The notes: generated by a model from the sequence alone, not told the origin. A stretch of 64,000 nt of DNA from Lysobacteraceae bacterium NML93-0399 (GCA_002307375.1 NTJI01000002.1:744001-808000); one strand, 5' to 3'; numbered from the stretch's first letter, positions 1 to 8,833 are shown. Numbers and translations are program-made.

Positions 1-192
1 CGGCGGCGGGTACGCGGCCTCGGAGCTGCGCGCCTGCCACCAGGCGTCGGCCTCGGCCTGCAGCCACTTGCGGGCCACGACCTCGCGGCCGATGAAGGCC
101 GCGGTCATCACGCACACGATGAGCGTCAACCCGGCGATGACCGCCTGGAAGGTGAACGCATCGCGGATGCGATTGGGAAGGCCCTGCGGCAT
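1..192 (-). CDS. Sensor histidine kinase, N-terminal fragment (ColS-like)
   Basis: The reading frame starts at an ATG 23 bases after the stop of the upstream response regulator gene and runs off the left edge after 64 codons. The visible part has a short basic N-terminus, one hydrophobic segment at about residues 17-35 (FQAVIAGLTLIVCVMTAAF), and then the start of what looks like a periplasmic sensor region rich in W and E. That topology and the position directly behind an OmpR-type regulator are typical of a membrane-bound histidine kinase, the partner that would phosphorylate the regulator. The kinase core lies outside the window, so the assignment rests on context; ColS is suggested only because the regulator resembles ColR. 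Confidence 0.65.
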   Translation of the reverse strand, partial: MPQGLPNRIRDAFTFQAVIAGLTLIVCVMTAAFIGREVVARKWLQAEADAWWQARSSEAAYPPP

Positions 193-215
193 CGGACTGG
201 AACGATGTCGCCGGA

Positions 216-929
216 TCAGGCCGGCGACTGCTCGATATCGGCGATGCGATAGCCCGCGCTCTGCACGGTGTGCAGCAGCTGCTTGTCGTAGGGCTTGTCG
301 ATGATCTTGCGCAGGTTGTAGAGGTGGCTGCGCAGGGTGTCGGAGTCGGGCAGGCTGTTGCCCCAGATCTCGCGTTCGATCTCCTGGCGGTTCACCACGC
401 GGGGCGACTCGCGCATCAGGATCGTCAGCAGCTTCATGCCGATCGGCGAGAGCTGCAGCTCGGTGCCGCCGCGCGTGGCGCGCATGCTGGCCGGGTCGAG
501 CACGAGGTCGGCGACCTTGAGCACTTCCGAACCCACCTGGCGACGCTCGCGGCGGATCAGGGCGCGCAGGCGCGCTTCGAGTTCCTGGATGGCGAAGGGC
601 TTGGTGAGGTAGTCGTCGGCGCCCGAGCTCAGGCCGGTGAGTTTTTCGTCGAGCGTGTCGCGCGCGGTCAGCATCAGCACCGGGGTCGACTTGCGCGCAT
701 CCTCGCGCAGGCGCTTGCAGACCTCGATTCCGTCCAGACGCGGCAGCATCAGGTCGAGCACGATCACGTCGTAGCTGTTCTCGGTGGCCAGGCGGTAACC
801 GTCCAGGCCGTCGGCCGCGTAATCGACTTCGAAACCGCGCCCTTCCAGGTACTCGCCGACCATTTCCGAGATGTTGCGGTTGTCCTCCACGATGAGGACG
901 AGGCCTCCGGGTTCCTGACCTGCGCGCAT
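216..929 (-). CDS. OmpR/PhoB-family response regulator, ColR-like
   Basis: 237-residue DNA-binding response regulator. The receiver domain occupies about residues 9-125, with the acidic pair E15/D16, phospho-acceptor D59 in VLDLMLP, and the conserved lysine K110 in the YLTKPF motif; a winged-helix output domain fills about 135-232. The stretch PDSDTLRSHLYNLRKIIDKP strongly resembles ColR of pseudomonads and its xanthomonad relatives, from memory of that family, which respond to metal and membrane stress. A longer open frame extends upstream to 1076, but the ATG at 929 places the receiver at the usual distance from the N-terminus, so it is preferred. It is followed closely by the kinase fragment, so the two probably form one transcript. 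Confidence 0.9.
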   Translation of the reverse strand: MRAGQEPGGLVLIVEDNRNISEMVGEYLEGRGFEVDYAADGLDGYRLATENSYDVIVLDLMLPRLDGIEVCKRLREDARKSTPVLMLTARDTLDEKLTGLSSGADDYLTKPFAIQELEARLRALIRRERRQVGSEVLKVADLVLDPASMRATRGGTELQLSPIGMKLLTILMRESPRVVNRQEIEREIWGNSLPDSDTLRSHLYNLRKIIDKPYDKQLLHTVQSAGYRIADIEQSPA

Positions 930-1074
930 GTACGACTCCCGTGCTGGGTGCGGTGGATTAAGCTTTGTGAATTTCTCACGCATCCGGTCGAGAATCCGTG
1001 AAGACCAGACGGGAAACGGAGTGCGAACGCGGCCGGCGCTACTCTGCGCGCCACCTCCACAATGGTCCGCGGTC

Positions 1075-1419
1075 ATGCCCGGCTACGAGCGCTATCTGCC
1101 CATCCTGCTGCTGGTGGGTTCGAACATCTTCATGACCTTCGCCTGGTACGGGCATCTGAAATACCGCAGCGTGCCGATCCTGACGGTCATCGTCGTCAGC
1201 TGGGGCATCGCCTTCTTCGAATACCTGTTGATGGTGCCGGCCAACCGCATCGGCGCCGCGGTCTACTCGGCGCCCCAGCTCAAGGGCATGCAGGAGGTCA
1301 TCACTCTGCTGGTCTTCGCCGGGTTCTCGACCTGGTACCTGGGTCAGCCGCTGAAGTGGAACCACTGGGCAGGCTTTGCGCTGATCGTGGTCGCCGCGTG
1401 GCTGATTTTTCTCGAGTAG
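1075..1419 (+). CDS. DMT-like small membrane protein, DUF486 family
   Basis: 114-residue integral membrane protein with four predicted hydrophobic helices (about residues 6-24, 34-54, 70-88 and 93-112). The motifs NIFMTFAWYGHLKY near the start and EYLLMVPANRIG in the middle are characteristic of the DUF486 family, which is related to small multidrug-resistance/DMT transporters but has no established substrate. The length matches the family. The ATG at 1075 is chosen because it directly precedes the first transmembrane helix; the frame is open further upstream but that part overlaps the divergent regulator gene. It converges with the DUF962 gene. Confidence 0.85.
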   Translation: MPGYERYLPILLLVGSNIFMTFAWYGHLKYRSVPILTVIVVSWGIAFFEYLLMVPANRIGAAVYSAPQLKGMQEVITLLVFAGFSTWYLGQPLKWNHWAGFALIVVAAWLIFLE

Positions 1420-1469
1420 TCCTGCACCCGGAGCGCGCTCCCCCCACCACCCGCGCTGCAGGTGATCCT

Positions 1470-1490
1470 CCTCTTCCCCGGAGGGAGAGG
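1470..1490. terminator. Hairpin between convergent genes, CGGA/TCCG loop
   Basis: Eight to nine base pairs (CCTCTTCCC against GGGAGAGG with one bulged T) close a four-base loop that reads CGGA on the plus strand and TCCG on the minus strand. It lies between the convergent DUF486 and DUF962 genes, where a bidirectional terminator is expected. There is no long T tract, so this is a candidate only. On the minus strand the loop is of the stable UNCG class, like other hairpins in this window. Confidence 0.45.
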
Positions 1491-1524
1491 AAAGTGGGCG
1501 CATCCCGCTCGGCGGAACGAATTT

Positions 1525-1827
1525 TCAGAGGCGGATCCGGCCGGTGAGGATGTCCTTGAACATCACCCAGTCGCCCATGAAGGAATAGACCGGGTGGCTG
1601 AAGGTCGCCGGCCGGTTCTTCTCGAAGAAGAAGTGCCCCACCCATGCGAAGCCGTAACCGCACAGCAGCGCGGCCAGCAGCCACCAGCCGTTGCGCTGCC
1701 ACAACGCGACGCCCAGCAGCACCAGCACGCCACAGCTGCCGATGAAATGCAGGCGTCGCGACACCGGGTGCGCGTGTTCGCCGAGATAGAACGGATAGAA
1801 CTCGCGGAAACAGGCGAAGCGGCGCAT
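1525..1827 (-). CDS. Mpo1-like/DUF962 membrane protein
   Basis: 100-residue protein of the DUF962/Mpo1-like family. Motifs typical of the family are visible: an N-terminal FYPFYLGEH followed by RRLHFIG, a central pair of hydrophobic helices (about 33-46 and 50-64), GHFFFEKNRPATF and a C-terminal HPVYSFMGDW segment. The conserved histidines (in GEH, RLHF, GHFF and SHP) are those that in yeast Mpo1 are thought to bind iron for alpha-oxidation of a fatty acid; whether the bacterial protein does the same is inference. The ATG at 1827 gives the expected family length. Confidence 0.85.
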   Translation of the reverse strand: MRRFACFREFYPFYLGEHAHPVSRRLHFIGSCGVLVLLGVALWQRNGWWLLAALLCGYGFAWVGHFFFEKNRPATFSHPVYSFMGDWVMFKDILTGRIRL

Positions 1828-1883
1828 GCGGCCTCCCGGGCTGGCATTCGATGCGGCATTGATCGCACCGTGCCCGAAGCGCG

Positions 1884-2216
1884 TCAACCGGCCGCGGCGG
1901 TCCGGGGCGCGAGCATGATCACCGCCATGCCGCACAGGCACAGCGCCGCCCCCACCAGATCCCAGCGGCTGGGCACGATGCCATCGACCCGCCACAGCCA
2001 CAGCAGGGCGACCGCCACATACACGCCGCCATACGCGGCGTACACGCGGCCCGAAGCGGTGGGATGCAGGGTCAGCAGCCACACGAACGCCGCCAGCGCC
2101 AGCGCTGCGGGCACCAGCAGCCACGCGCTGCCGTTCTGGCGCAGCCACAACCACGGCAGATAGCAGCCGAGAATCTCGAAGAACGCCGTCGCGACGAACA
2201 GCGCGAGCGTCTTCAT
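1884..2216 (-). CDS. YnfA-family inner membrane protein (UPF0060)
   Basis: 110-residue protein with four hydrophobic helices. The N-terminal [18 protein letters not shown] and the central [19 protein letters not shown] segments are diagnostic of the YnfA/UPF0060 family, small drug/metabolite-type transporters with limited functional data. The start codon overlaps the mazG stop by four bases (ATGA), so it is probably translationally coupled to mazG. The length equals that of the family. Confidence 0.9.
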   Translation of the reverse strand: MKTLALFVATAFFEILGCYLPWLWLRQNGSAWLLVPAALALAAFVWLLTLHPTASGRVYAAYGGVYVAVALLWLWRVDGIVPSRWDLVGAALCLCGMAVIMLAPRTAAAG

Positions 2217-3040
2217 GCGTCGCGCTCGGCACGTTTGACGCGGTGCCAGTACGCATCCTGCGCGTCCAGCGTCTGGCCGGCGAGCGTGGTGCCGTCCGCT
2301 TCGGCCAGCGCCTCCATGGCGCGGAACCGGCGCTCGAACTTGTGATTGGCGCGGCGCAAGGCGGTGCCGACGTCGACCTTCGCGTGACGTGCGAGATTGG
2401 CGGCGACGAACAGCAGATCGCCGACCTCGGCCTCCAGCCGATCCTGCGCCGCGGCATCGTCCGGATCCTGCGCGAGGGCCGCGAACTCGACCCGGACTTC
2501 CTCGATCTCCTCGTGCAGCTTGTCGATCACCGGCAATGGCCCGGCCCAGTCGAAGCCGACCCGCGCGGCGCGGTTCTGCAATTTGACCGCGCGCTGCCAC
2601 TCCGGCAGACCGCGGGCGACGCCGGCCAGTGCCGACGTGTCGCTGTCGCCGGCCGCGGCGCGCTCGGCCTGCTTGATCGACTCCCAGCTGCGCTTGACCG
2701 CATCGGCATCGTCCGCGCCGGCATCGCCGAACACATGCGGATGGCGGCGGACCATCTTGTCGGCGATCGCGCTGGCCACGTCGTCGAACGCGAACGCGCC
2801 CTGCTCTTCGGCCATGCGGGCGTGGAAGACCACCTGCAGCAAGAGATCGCCCAGCTCGTCGCGCAGGCCGGCGATGTCACCGCGGTCGATCGCGTCGGCG
2901 ACCTCGTAGGCCTCCTCGATCGTGTACGGGGCGATCGTCGAAAAATCCTGCTGCAGGTCCCAGGGACAGCCCCGTTCGGGATCGCGCAGCTGCGCCATGA
3001 TCCCGAGCAGCCGCGTCAGCCCGTTCTGGTTCTCATCCAT
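2213..3040 (-). CDS. mazG: Nucleoside triphosphate pyrophosphohydrolase MazG
   Basis: 275-residue all-helical NTP pyrophosphohydrolase that converts (d)NTPs to monophosphates and pyrophosphate, a house-cleaning activity that in enterobacteria also influences (p)ppGpp levels. The N-terminal CPWDLQQDF motif, the [10 protein letters not shown] and [14 protein letters not shown] metal-binding segments of the first domain and the second, less conserved domain with [15 protein letters not shown] are all present, so both MazG repeats are intact. It is coupled to the downstream ynfA by a four-base overlap and sits 50 bases downstream of cysQ in the same orientation. Confidence 0.95.
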   Translation of the reverse strand: MDENQNGLTRLLGIMAQLRDPERGCPWDLQQDFSTIAPYTIEEAYEVADAIDRGDIAGLRDELGDLLLQVVFHARMAEEQGAFAFDDVASAIADKMVRRHPHVFGDAGADDADAVKRSWESIKQAERAAAGDSDTSALAGVARGLPEWQRAVKLQNRAARVGFDWAGPLPVIDKLHEEIEEVRVEFAALAQDPDDAAAQDRLEAEVGDLLFVAANLARHAKVDVGTALRRANHKFERRFRAMEALAEADGTTLAGQTLDAQDAYWHRVKRAERDA

Positions 3041-3090
3041 TGCGCATCACCTTGAATGGCCGGGCCGCGCCCGGGTGTCCGCCCGGCGGC

Positions 3091-3903
3091 TCAGAGCCAG
3101 TCCCGCCACGGCAGCGCGGGGTCACCGAGCGCGATGAAGTCGCCGTTGAGGATGGTCTCGCGCCGGTTGTAGCGGAACGGCCGACCCGTGGGATCGAGCA
3201 CCACGCCCCCGGCGGCTTCGAGAATCGCCTGGCCTGCACCGGTATCCCATTCGCTGGTCGGGCCGAAGCGTGGATAGACGTCCATACCGCCCTCGGCCAG
3301 GCGGCAGAACTTCAGCGACGACCCCAGCGCGATGGTCTCGCTATGGCCGATGTGCGCGAGCAGTGCATCGGTGCGCGGGTCGCGATGCGAGCGGCTCGCG
3401 GCGACGCGCAGCACGTCGCCCGGGGCGATGCGGCGGACGCCGATGGCGGTGTCGGCCCCGCCGTCGCGACGGAACGCACCCGCACCCGGCGCGCCATGCC
3501 ACAACGTGCCGGTTACCGGAGCCTGGATCACGCCGAACACCGACACGCCGTCCTCGATCAGCGCGATGTTGACCGTGAACTCGCCATTGCGCTTGACGAA
3601 TTCGCGCGTGCCGTCGAGCGGATCGACCAGCCACATGCGTCGCCACTGGCGACGCGTCTCGAACGGCACGGTGTGTGCGGCTTCCTCCGACAGCACCGGG
3701 ATGTCGGGCGTGAGCGCCTGCAGGCCGTCGACGATGACGCGATGCGCGGCGAGATCGGCCGCGGTGACCGGGCTGGCGTCGGCCTTGCGGATGACGTCGA
3801 AATCCTCGGCATACACCTCGAGGATGGCGTCGGCCGCGGCATGCGCGATCGCGATCACGCCCTCGCGCACCGGCGCGGACACCGGATCGGCGGCCTCAGC
3901 CAC
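3091..3903 (-). CDS. cysQ: 3'(2'),5'-bisphosphate nucleotidase CysQ
   Basis: 270-residue member of the inositol monophosphatase superfamily that hydrolyses 3'-phosphoadenosine 5'-phosphate (PAP), the by-product of sulfate assimilation, to AMP and phosphate. The magnesium-binding residues are visible: E73/E74 in LSEE, the D94-x-x-D97-G-T motif in WLVDPLDGT, and the C-terminal WDTGAGQAI motif. The segment HRDPRTD and the overall length fit CysQ better than SuhB. The start codon lies inside the end of nudE (8-base overlap), indicating an operon nudE-cysQ-mazG-ynfA read leftwards. Confidence 0.93.
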   Translation of the reverse strand: MAEAADPVSAPVREGVIAIAHAAADAILEVYAEDFDVIRKADASPVTAADLAAHRVIVDGLQALTPDIPVLSEEAAHTVPFETRRQWRRMWLVDPLDGTREFVKRNGEFTVNIALIEDGVSVFGVIQAPVTGTLWHGAPGAGAFRRDGGADTAIGVRRIAPGDVLRVAASRSHRDPRTDALLAHIGHSETIALGSSLKFCRLAEGGMDVYPRFGPTSEWDTGAGQAILEAAGGVVLDPTGRPFRYNRRETILNGDFIALGDPALPWRDWL

Positions 3904-4447
3904 CGTGGTGGCGCAGCCAGGCGCGGACGATGAACAGCGCGGCGATCGAGCGACCTTCGGAGAACTCCTCGCGCAGGATCAGCTCGTGCAGATCGTCGAG
4001 CTTCCACGGCACGACTTCGAGCGGTTCGGGCTCATCGCCGGCCAGACGTTCGGGATACAGATCACGCGCGACGACCAGCGTCGCCTGATGACTCATGTAC
4101 TGCGGCGCCAGCGAAATCGAACGCAGCGCCTCAAGCCGCTGCGCACCGAAGCCGATCTCTTCTTTCAGCTCGCGGTTCGCGGCTTCGAGCGCGGTTTCGC
4201 CGGCGTCGATGCGGCCCTTGACCAGACCCAGTTCGTAACGATGGAAGCCGGCGGCGTACTCGCGCACCAGCAGCACAGTGTCGGCATCGCGCATCGCCAC
4301 GACGATCACCGCGCCGTGTCCGCGGCCGTGCAGGCGCTCGTACAGGCGCCGCTCGCCGTTGGAGAACTCCAGATCGAGCCGCTCCATGCGGTACAGCGCC
4401 GCATCGTGCTCGGTGACCCCGTGGATGACCGGCAGCGTCCTGCTCAT
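3896..4447 (-). CDS. nudE: ADP compounds hydrolase NudE (Nudix)
   Basis: 183-residue Nudix hydrolase. The Nudix box runs from G78 to F100 with the spacing G-x5-E-x7-REL-x-EE-x-G and all catalytic acidic residues (E84, E93, E96, E97) intact. The surrounding YELGLVKGRIDAGE, the LAPQYMSH segment and the length match NudE, which cleaves ADP-ribose, NADH and Ap3A-type dinucleotides. The ATG at 4447 is used because upstream codons in the open frame are not conserved-looking. It is the first gene of a run with cysQ and mazG and is divergent from bioA, with only 53 bases between their start codons. Confidence 0.9.
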   Translation of the reverse strand: MSRTLPVIHGVTEHDAALYRMERLDLEFSNGERRLYERLHGRGHGAVIVVAMRDADTVLLVREYAAGFHRYELGLVKGRIDAGETALEAANRELKEEIGFGAQRLEALRSISLAPQYMSHQATLVVARDLYPERLAGDEPEPLEVVPWKLDDLHELILREEFSEGRSIAALFIVRAWLRHHGG

Positions 4448-4488
4448 GCCCGCGCGCTCCGGCCTGCACGTCGGCGGCACTGCGGGGC

Positions 4489-4500
4489 GATAATGCGGGG
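4489..4500 (+). promoter_or_regulatory. Possible -10 element immediately before bioA
   Basis: The hexamer GATAAT ends six bases before the bioA ATG and no purine-rich ribosome binding site follows it. If it is the -10 element, transcription would start at or next to the start codon, giving a leaderless mRNA. No good -35 hexamer is visible, so support is weak. Confidence 0.3.
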
Positions 4501-5904
4501 ATGACTGGACAGATTCACGATGCGGCCATTCTAGCCGACGGCAACGACTGGCGGACCCGCGACCTCGCCGCGGTCTGGCACCCCTGCACCCAGATGCGCG
4601 AGCACCCCGACACCCAGCCGCTGCTGCCGATCGTGCGCGGCGAAGGCGCGTGGCTGGTCGAGGCCGGTGGCCGGAAGATCCTCGATTCGGGCAGCAGCTG
4701 GTGGACCAATCTGCACGGCCACGCCGAGCCGCGCATTGCCGAGGCCATCGCCACGCAGGCGCGCACGTTGGAGCAGGTGATCCTCGCCGGCTGCACGCAT
4801 CCGGCCGCTGTCGAACTCGCCGAACGCCTGCTCGACATTGCCCCGCGCGAGCCCGGCCGTGCGCCGCTGACGAAGGTGTTCTACGCCGACAACGGCTCGG
4901 CCGGCGTCGAGGTCGCGCTGAAGATGGCCTTCCAGTGGTTCCAGAACCGTGGCGACGAGCCGCGCCGGACCAAGTTCGTCGCATTGCAGAACGGCTATCA
5001 CGGCGAGACGCTCGGCGCGCTCGCCGTCGGTGACATTCCGCTGTATCGCCGCGTCTATGCGCCGCTGCTGTGCGAGGCGGTATTCGCGCCCTCGCCCGAC
5101 GCCTTTGATGCCCGCCCAGGCCAGAGCGCCGCCGGTCATGCCGAGGACGCGGCCGATGCGCTGGCGCATCTGCTCGACGCACATGCCGGCGAGATCTGCG
5201 CGCTGATCCTCGAGCCCTTGATCCAGTGCGCCGGCGGCATGCGCATGCATGACCCGGTGTACCTCAAGCGTGTGCGCGAGCTGTGCGACGTGCACGGGGT
5301 GTTCCTGATTGCCGACGAGATCGCGGTCGGCTTCGGCCGCACCGGCACGCTGTTCGCGTTCGAACAGGCCGGCGTCCAACCGGACCTGCTGTGCCTGTCC
5401 AAGGGCCTGACCGGCGGCTTCCTGCCGCTGTCGACCGTGCTGGCGACGCAGGCGCTATACGACGGCTTCCTCGATGCCTCGCGCGAACGCGCCTTCCTGC
5501 ATTCGCACAGCTACACCGGCAATCCGCTGGCCTGCGCTGCGGCGTTGGCCTCGCTGGATATCTTCAAGACCGACGACGTGCTCGCGCGCAACCGCGTGAC
5601 CAGCGCGAAGATGGCAGACATGGCTGCGCAGATCGGCGCGCACCGGCACGTGGCCGACACCCGCCAGACCGGCATGGTCGTCGCCTTCGAACTGACCCGC
5701 GACGGCGACAAGACCACGCCCTTCGATCCCGCGCTGCGCATCGGCCTGCGCGCGTACCGCCATGCGGTCGAGCGCGGCGTGCTGCTGCGGCCGCTGGGCG
5801 ACATCCTGTACTGGATGCCGCCCTACTGCATTGACGAGGCGCAGCTGCAGCTGCTGGCCGAGGTCACGGCCGAGGCCATCGAGGTGGCGACCGCATGCGC
5901 GTGA
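4501..5904 (+). CDS. bioA: Adenosylmethionine-8-amino-7-oxononanoate aminotransferase BioA
   Basis: 467-residue PLP-dependent class III aminotransferase that converts 7-keto-8-aminopelargonate to 7,8-diaminopelargonate in biotin synthesis, using S-adenosylmethionine as amino donor. Visible family features include WHPCTQM near the N-terminus, the SSWWTNLHGH substrate-site segment, the phosphate-contact region around DNGSAGVEVA, the cofactor-binding D272 in IADEIAVGFGR, and the Schiff-base lysine K301 in CLSKGLTGG. No other bio gene is in the window, so the rest of the pathway is elsewhere. The stop codon lies inside the start of rsmE (10-base overlap), so the pair is co-translated. Confidence 0.96.
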   Translation: MTGQIHDAAILADGNDWRTRDLAAVWHPCTQMREHPDTQPLLPIVRGEGAWLVEAGGRKILDSGSSWWTNLHGHAEPRIAEAIATQARTLEQVILAGCTHPAAVELAERLLDIAPREPGRAPLTKVFYADNGSAGVEVALKMAFQWFQNRGDEPRRTKFVALQNGYHGETLGALAVGDIPLYRRVYAPLLCEAVFAPSPDAFDARPGQSAAGHAEDAADALAHLLDAHAGEICALILEPLIQCAGGMRMHDPVYLKRVRELCDVHGVFLIADEIAVGFGRTGTLFAFEQAGVQPDLLCLSKGLTGGFLPLSTVLATQALYDGFLDASRERAFLHSHSYTGNPLACAAALASLDIFKTDDVLARNRVTSAKMADMAAQIGAHRHVADTRQTGMVVAFELTRDGDKTTPFDPALRIGLRAYRHAVERGVLLRPLGDILYWMPPYCIDEAQLQLLAEVTAEAIEVATACA

Positions 5905-6644
5905 TCCGGGCCCACGTCGAGCTGCCGCTGGCGGCCGGACGCACGGTCGAACTGCCCGAATCCGCTGCCGGCCATCTGGTCCGCGTGCTGCGCCTGCGCG
6001 AAGGCGATGCCTGCGTGCTGTTCAACGGTGACGGCTTCGACCACGACGCGTGCCTGGTACGCGCCGACAAGCGCGGCGCCAGCGCCGAAATCGTCGCCTC
6101 GCGCAGCGTCGATCTCGAATCGCCGCTGTCGATCACGCTGGTGCAGGGCATCGCGCGCGGCGAGAAGATGGACTGGATCCTGCAGAAGGCGACCGAGCTC
6201 GGCGTCAGCGCATTCGTCCCGGTGTCGAGCGATCGCAGCGAGGTGAAGCTCGATGCCGAGCGCGCGGCAAAGCGTCACGCGCACTGGCGCAGCGTGGTGG
6301 TGTCGGCCTGCGAGCAGAGCTGGCGCACGCGCGTGCCCGATGTCGCCCCGCCGCAGTCGCTTGCGGCCGCGCTCGCCGGACTGCCGGCGCACGGCGCGCG
6401 CTGGCTGCTCGACCCGGAAGCGGCGTCGGGCATCGCGACCATGGCCGCACCATCGGCCGGCGTCGTGCTGGCCATCGGCCCGGAAGGCGGCTGGTCGCCG
6501 AACGATCGTGCGGCCCTTATCGCCGCAGGATTCGGCGGCCTGCGTCTCGGGCCGCGGATCCTGCGCACCGAAACCGCAGGCATGGCGGCGATCGCGGCGC
6601 TGCAGGCGCGGTTCGGCGATCTTGCAGGCGTGTCCGCCGGCTGA
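5895..6644 (+). CDS. rsmE: 16S rRNA m3U1498 methyltransferase RsmE
   Basis: 249-residue SPOUT-fold methyltransferase that modifies U1498 of 16S rRNA in the assembled small subunit. An N-terminal PUA-like RNA-binding region covers about residues 1-75 (GHLVRVLRLREGD). The knotted catalytic domain carries QKATELGVSAFVP, the SAM-binding IGPEGGWSPND and the C-terminal LGPRILRTETA motif, all family hallmarks. Length is normal. It overlaps bioA by 10 bases on the same strand and is convergent with chpC, with only 15 bases between the stop codons. Confidence 0.95.
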   Translation: MRVIRAHVELPLAAGRTVELPESAAGHLVRVLRLREGDACVLFNGDGFDHDACLVRADKRGASAEIVASRSVDLESPLSITLVQGIARGEKMDWILQKATELGVSAFVPVSSDRSEVKLDAERAAKRHAHWRSVVVSACEQSWRTRVPDVAPPQSLAAALAGLPAHGARWLLDPEAASGIATMAAPSAGVVLAIGPEGGWSPNDRAALIAAGFGGLRLGPRILRTETAGMAAIAALQARFGDLAGVSAG

Positions 6645-6659
6645 CGGCGGGCCGCTCGA

Positions 6660-7127
6660 TCAGGCCGCGAGCGCCTCGCGCACCGACTGTTCGATCAGAT
6701 CGATGTCGGGAATCAACGCGACATCGTCGTTGAGACGCACGCGGGCGCGCACCGCGAACGGCAGGTCGTCGCCATCGCCGTCGGATTCGTCGAGCAGGTG
6801 TTCGTCGGAGATCGTCACCAGCCGCGGGAAGCCCTCGGTCAGCAGCGCGAAGAACGGCAGGCGTGCATCGCCGCCCAGCGCCTTGAGTACGACGACCTTG
6901 CTGGCCAGGTCCGCCCGCTCGTCGCCCTGGCCCGACAGCACCGGGAACGCGACCAGCGGCAGGCGCCAGCCGCGCCAGCGCAGGCGGCCGAGCAGCCAGT
7001 CGGGCGCGTTCGCCACCGCTTCGGGCGGCGAGTACGACAGCACCTCGGAAATCGTCGCATTGGGCAGCAGCAGCTGGGTCGCGCCGGCGCGGATCAGCAC
7101 GCCGCGGATCTCATGATGTGCAATCAC
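6660..7127 (-). CDS. chpC: CheW-like protein ChpC of the Pil-Chp system
   Basis: 155-residue single-domain CheW-like adaptor, the last gene of the Pil-Chp operon. CheW proteins link a chemoreceptor to its kinase at the membrane-associated array. The conserved LLLPNATISEVL opening, the WLLGRLRWRGWRLPLVAF core and the later VRARV...ALIPDIDLI strand fit the family. The frame starts with GTG overlapping the chpB stop by four bases (GTGA), so translation is coupled. By position it corresponds to chpC of Pseudomonas aeruginosa and Xylella; which receptor it serves is not visible from sequence. Confidence 0.85.
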   Translation of the reverse strand: MIAHHEIRGVLIRAGATQLLLPNATISEVLSYSPPEAVANAPDWLLGRLRWRGWRLPLVAFPVLSGQGDERADLASKVVVLKALGGDARLPFFALLTEGFPRLVTISDEHLLDESDGDGDDLPFAVRARVRLNDDVALIPDIDLIEQSVREALAA

Positions 7128-8833
7128 AGCGACAGATCTCCCGAATCGAAACGACGCGCGCTCGGCATCCAGCGCGCGATGAGCCAGTCGGCGATGTCGA
7201 CCGGCGTGCCCGACGGCCCGCCGCGTTCGGCGACGGCGCGTGCGGCGGCGGGGTCGTAGCAGTTGTCTTCGGACTGGCCGCCGACCAGGGCGCCCTGCCA
7301 GGCCGGCCCCATCGCCACGTCGACGAGCGACGGGTCGGCGCCGCTGAGGAACAGCAGCGCGCTGTCGTCGGCCGGTACCGCGTCGGCCAACGCTGCGACG
7401 TCGTCGATTTCGGCAAAGCGCAGCGCGCCGCCCGCAGCTTCAGGCAGCAGGCCCGGCGGCAGGAAATAGACCTCGCCAGGCGACATCGTCATGCCGGCTT
7501 CGGCCAGCTGCACGGGCATCGCCGTGGCACGCTCCATCTGCCGCACCAGCCGGTCGTAGCGCCCACCGTCGAGCTGCAGGCGCACCAGCACTGGCCGCGG
7601 GAAGCCCTCGGGCAGCGCGCCGAGCAACTGGCGCACCGCATCGGGGCCGCCGAGTCCGCCGGCAATCAGCACCACGCCCCGGACGGGGCCGTGGCCGTAG
7701 CTGTCGGTATCGGCCAGGCTCAGGCCCGAGATCCGGGTTTCGAGATCCGTCAGATCCCGCTCGAGCGTCTTGGCCGGTTGCACGGCCTCGGTGTCGGCAT
7801 CGGCTTCGGCACTGCTGGCGGCATTGCGGAACGAGGGCAGCGCGTCTGCGTCGAGCAGTGTCAGCTCCGTAGCCGGTACGGGCGTTGCTGCCTGCGCGGC
7901 ATCGGCATCGGCCGCGGCGGGCGCGTCGTTCGACGACGCTTCATCGGCAGCGTCCGCGGCACCGGACCAGGCTGCGAGATTCTCGTCGAGGTCACGCACC
8001 TCGACCGGCGGTGTGCTCGGCGGGGTGTAGCCCGTCTCGTCGTACTCGGCGAGTTCGAAGTCGAACGAGAACTCGACCTTCGGTGCCGCTGCGTGTTCCG
8101 GCGCGTCCGCAGGCTCGAACTCGGCCGAGACCGGATCGAAGGCGAAGTGCGCGCCGGCGTCGGAAGCTGCGGCATCGGCATCGTCGGCAACCGCGTCCGA
8201 CGCTTTGCGTTCGTATCCGAACTCTACGGGCTGCGCGTTCGAGTCTGCGTCTGCGTCGGCATCGGGGCGCGTGCCGGCATCGCCCGCGCTGTGCGCATCG
8301 AACTCGAGGGGCAGCGGCGCGAGCGTCAAGGGTGCGGCTTCAGCCGGCGCCGGATCGCCATCAATGGCGTCGAACGCATGCGACTCGACCGGCGATGCGA
8401 TGGCCTCGCCGATCTCCGCCGCCTCGGACGTATCAGCCGTCGCGTCGGTTTCGATCGTGTCGTCCGCTGCCGTCGCGGGCGTCGCTGCCGGTGGCAGGAC
8501 ATCACGCTGTCCGCGGAGCTTCGCGCCCAGGTGCCGGACCCAGCGCGCGGCGTCCCAGCCGGTGCGCTCGAGCACCAGCGCCGCTTCCTCGAAAATCACC
8601 GTACGGCCGTCGACGACGAACGCCGGCTCGAAGGCATCGAGCAGGTCCTCGTCGGCCGGCTCGAGCACCACCACCAGCACCGACGGGGCCAGCGCCTCGA
8701 GTGCCTCGGGGGCGTGCACGGTGGGGTCGAGCGTGCCCACCAGGTCCGCGCCCGCTTCGGCGAGGCCCTCGATGACGCGCTCGCGCGCAGCGCCTTCACG
8801 GGCGAGCACCACGGTGCGGACGGCCTCACGCAT
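7124..8833 (-). CDS. chpB: CheB-like protein ChpB, catalytically degenerate
   Basis: 569-residue protein in the position of the methylesterase ChpB. Residues 1-110 resemble a degenerate receiver ([20 protein letters not shown]) without a clear phospho-acceptor pocket. Residues about 110-375 are a low-complexity linker very rich in A, D and E. A CheB-like C-terminal domain begins near residue 383 ([11 protein letters not shown]) and retains the structural [12 protein letters not shown] segment. The CheB catalytic serine motif (STGG) is replaced by AGGL, the active-site histidine position reads LQLDGG, and the final catalytic aspartate motif is not recognisable, so it is probably not an active methylesterase. 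It overlaps pilL by 8 bases and chpC by 4. Confidence 0.8.
   Translation of the reverse strand: MREAVRTVVLAREGAARERVIEGLAEAGADLVGTLDPTVHAPEALEALAPSVLVVVLEPADEDLLDAFEPAFVVDGRTVIFEEAALVLERTGWDAARWVRHLGAKLRGQRDVLPPAATPATAADDTIETDATADTSEAAEIGEAIASPVESHAFDAIDGDPAPAEAAPLTLAPLPLEFDAHSAGDAGTRPDADADADSNAQPVEFGYERKASDAVADDADAAASDAGAHFAFDPVSAEFEPADAPEHAAAPKVEFSFDFELAEYDETGYTPPSTPPVEVRDLDENLAAWSGAADAADEASSNDAPAAADADAAQAATPVPATELTLLDADALPSFRNAASSAEADADTEAVQPAKTLERDLTDLETRISGLSLADTDSYGHGPVRGVVLIAGGLGGPDAVRQLLGALPEGFPRPVLVRLQLDGGRYDRLVRQMERATAMPVQLAEAGMTMSPGEVYFLPPGLLPEAAGGALRFAEIDDVAALADAVPADDSALLFLSGADPSLVDVAMGPAWQGALVGGQSEDNCYDPAAARAVAERGGPSGTPVDIADWLIARWMPSARRFDSGDLSL

Noticed and set aside
216..1001. 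Plus-strand frames across the response regulator gene
   Set aside because: They are antisense shadows of the ColR-like gene with histidine/arginine-rich products.
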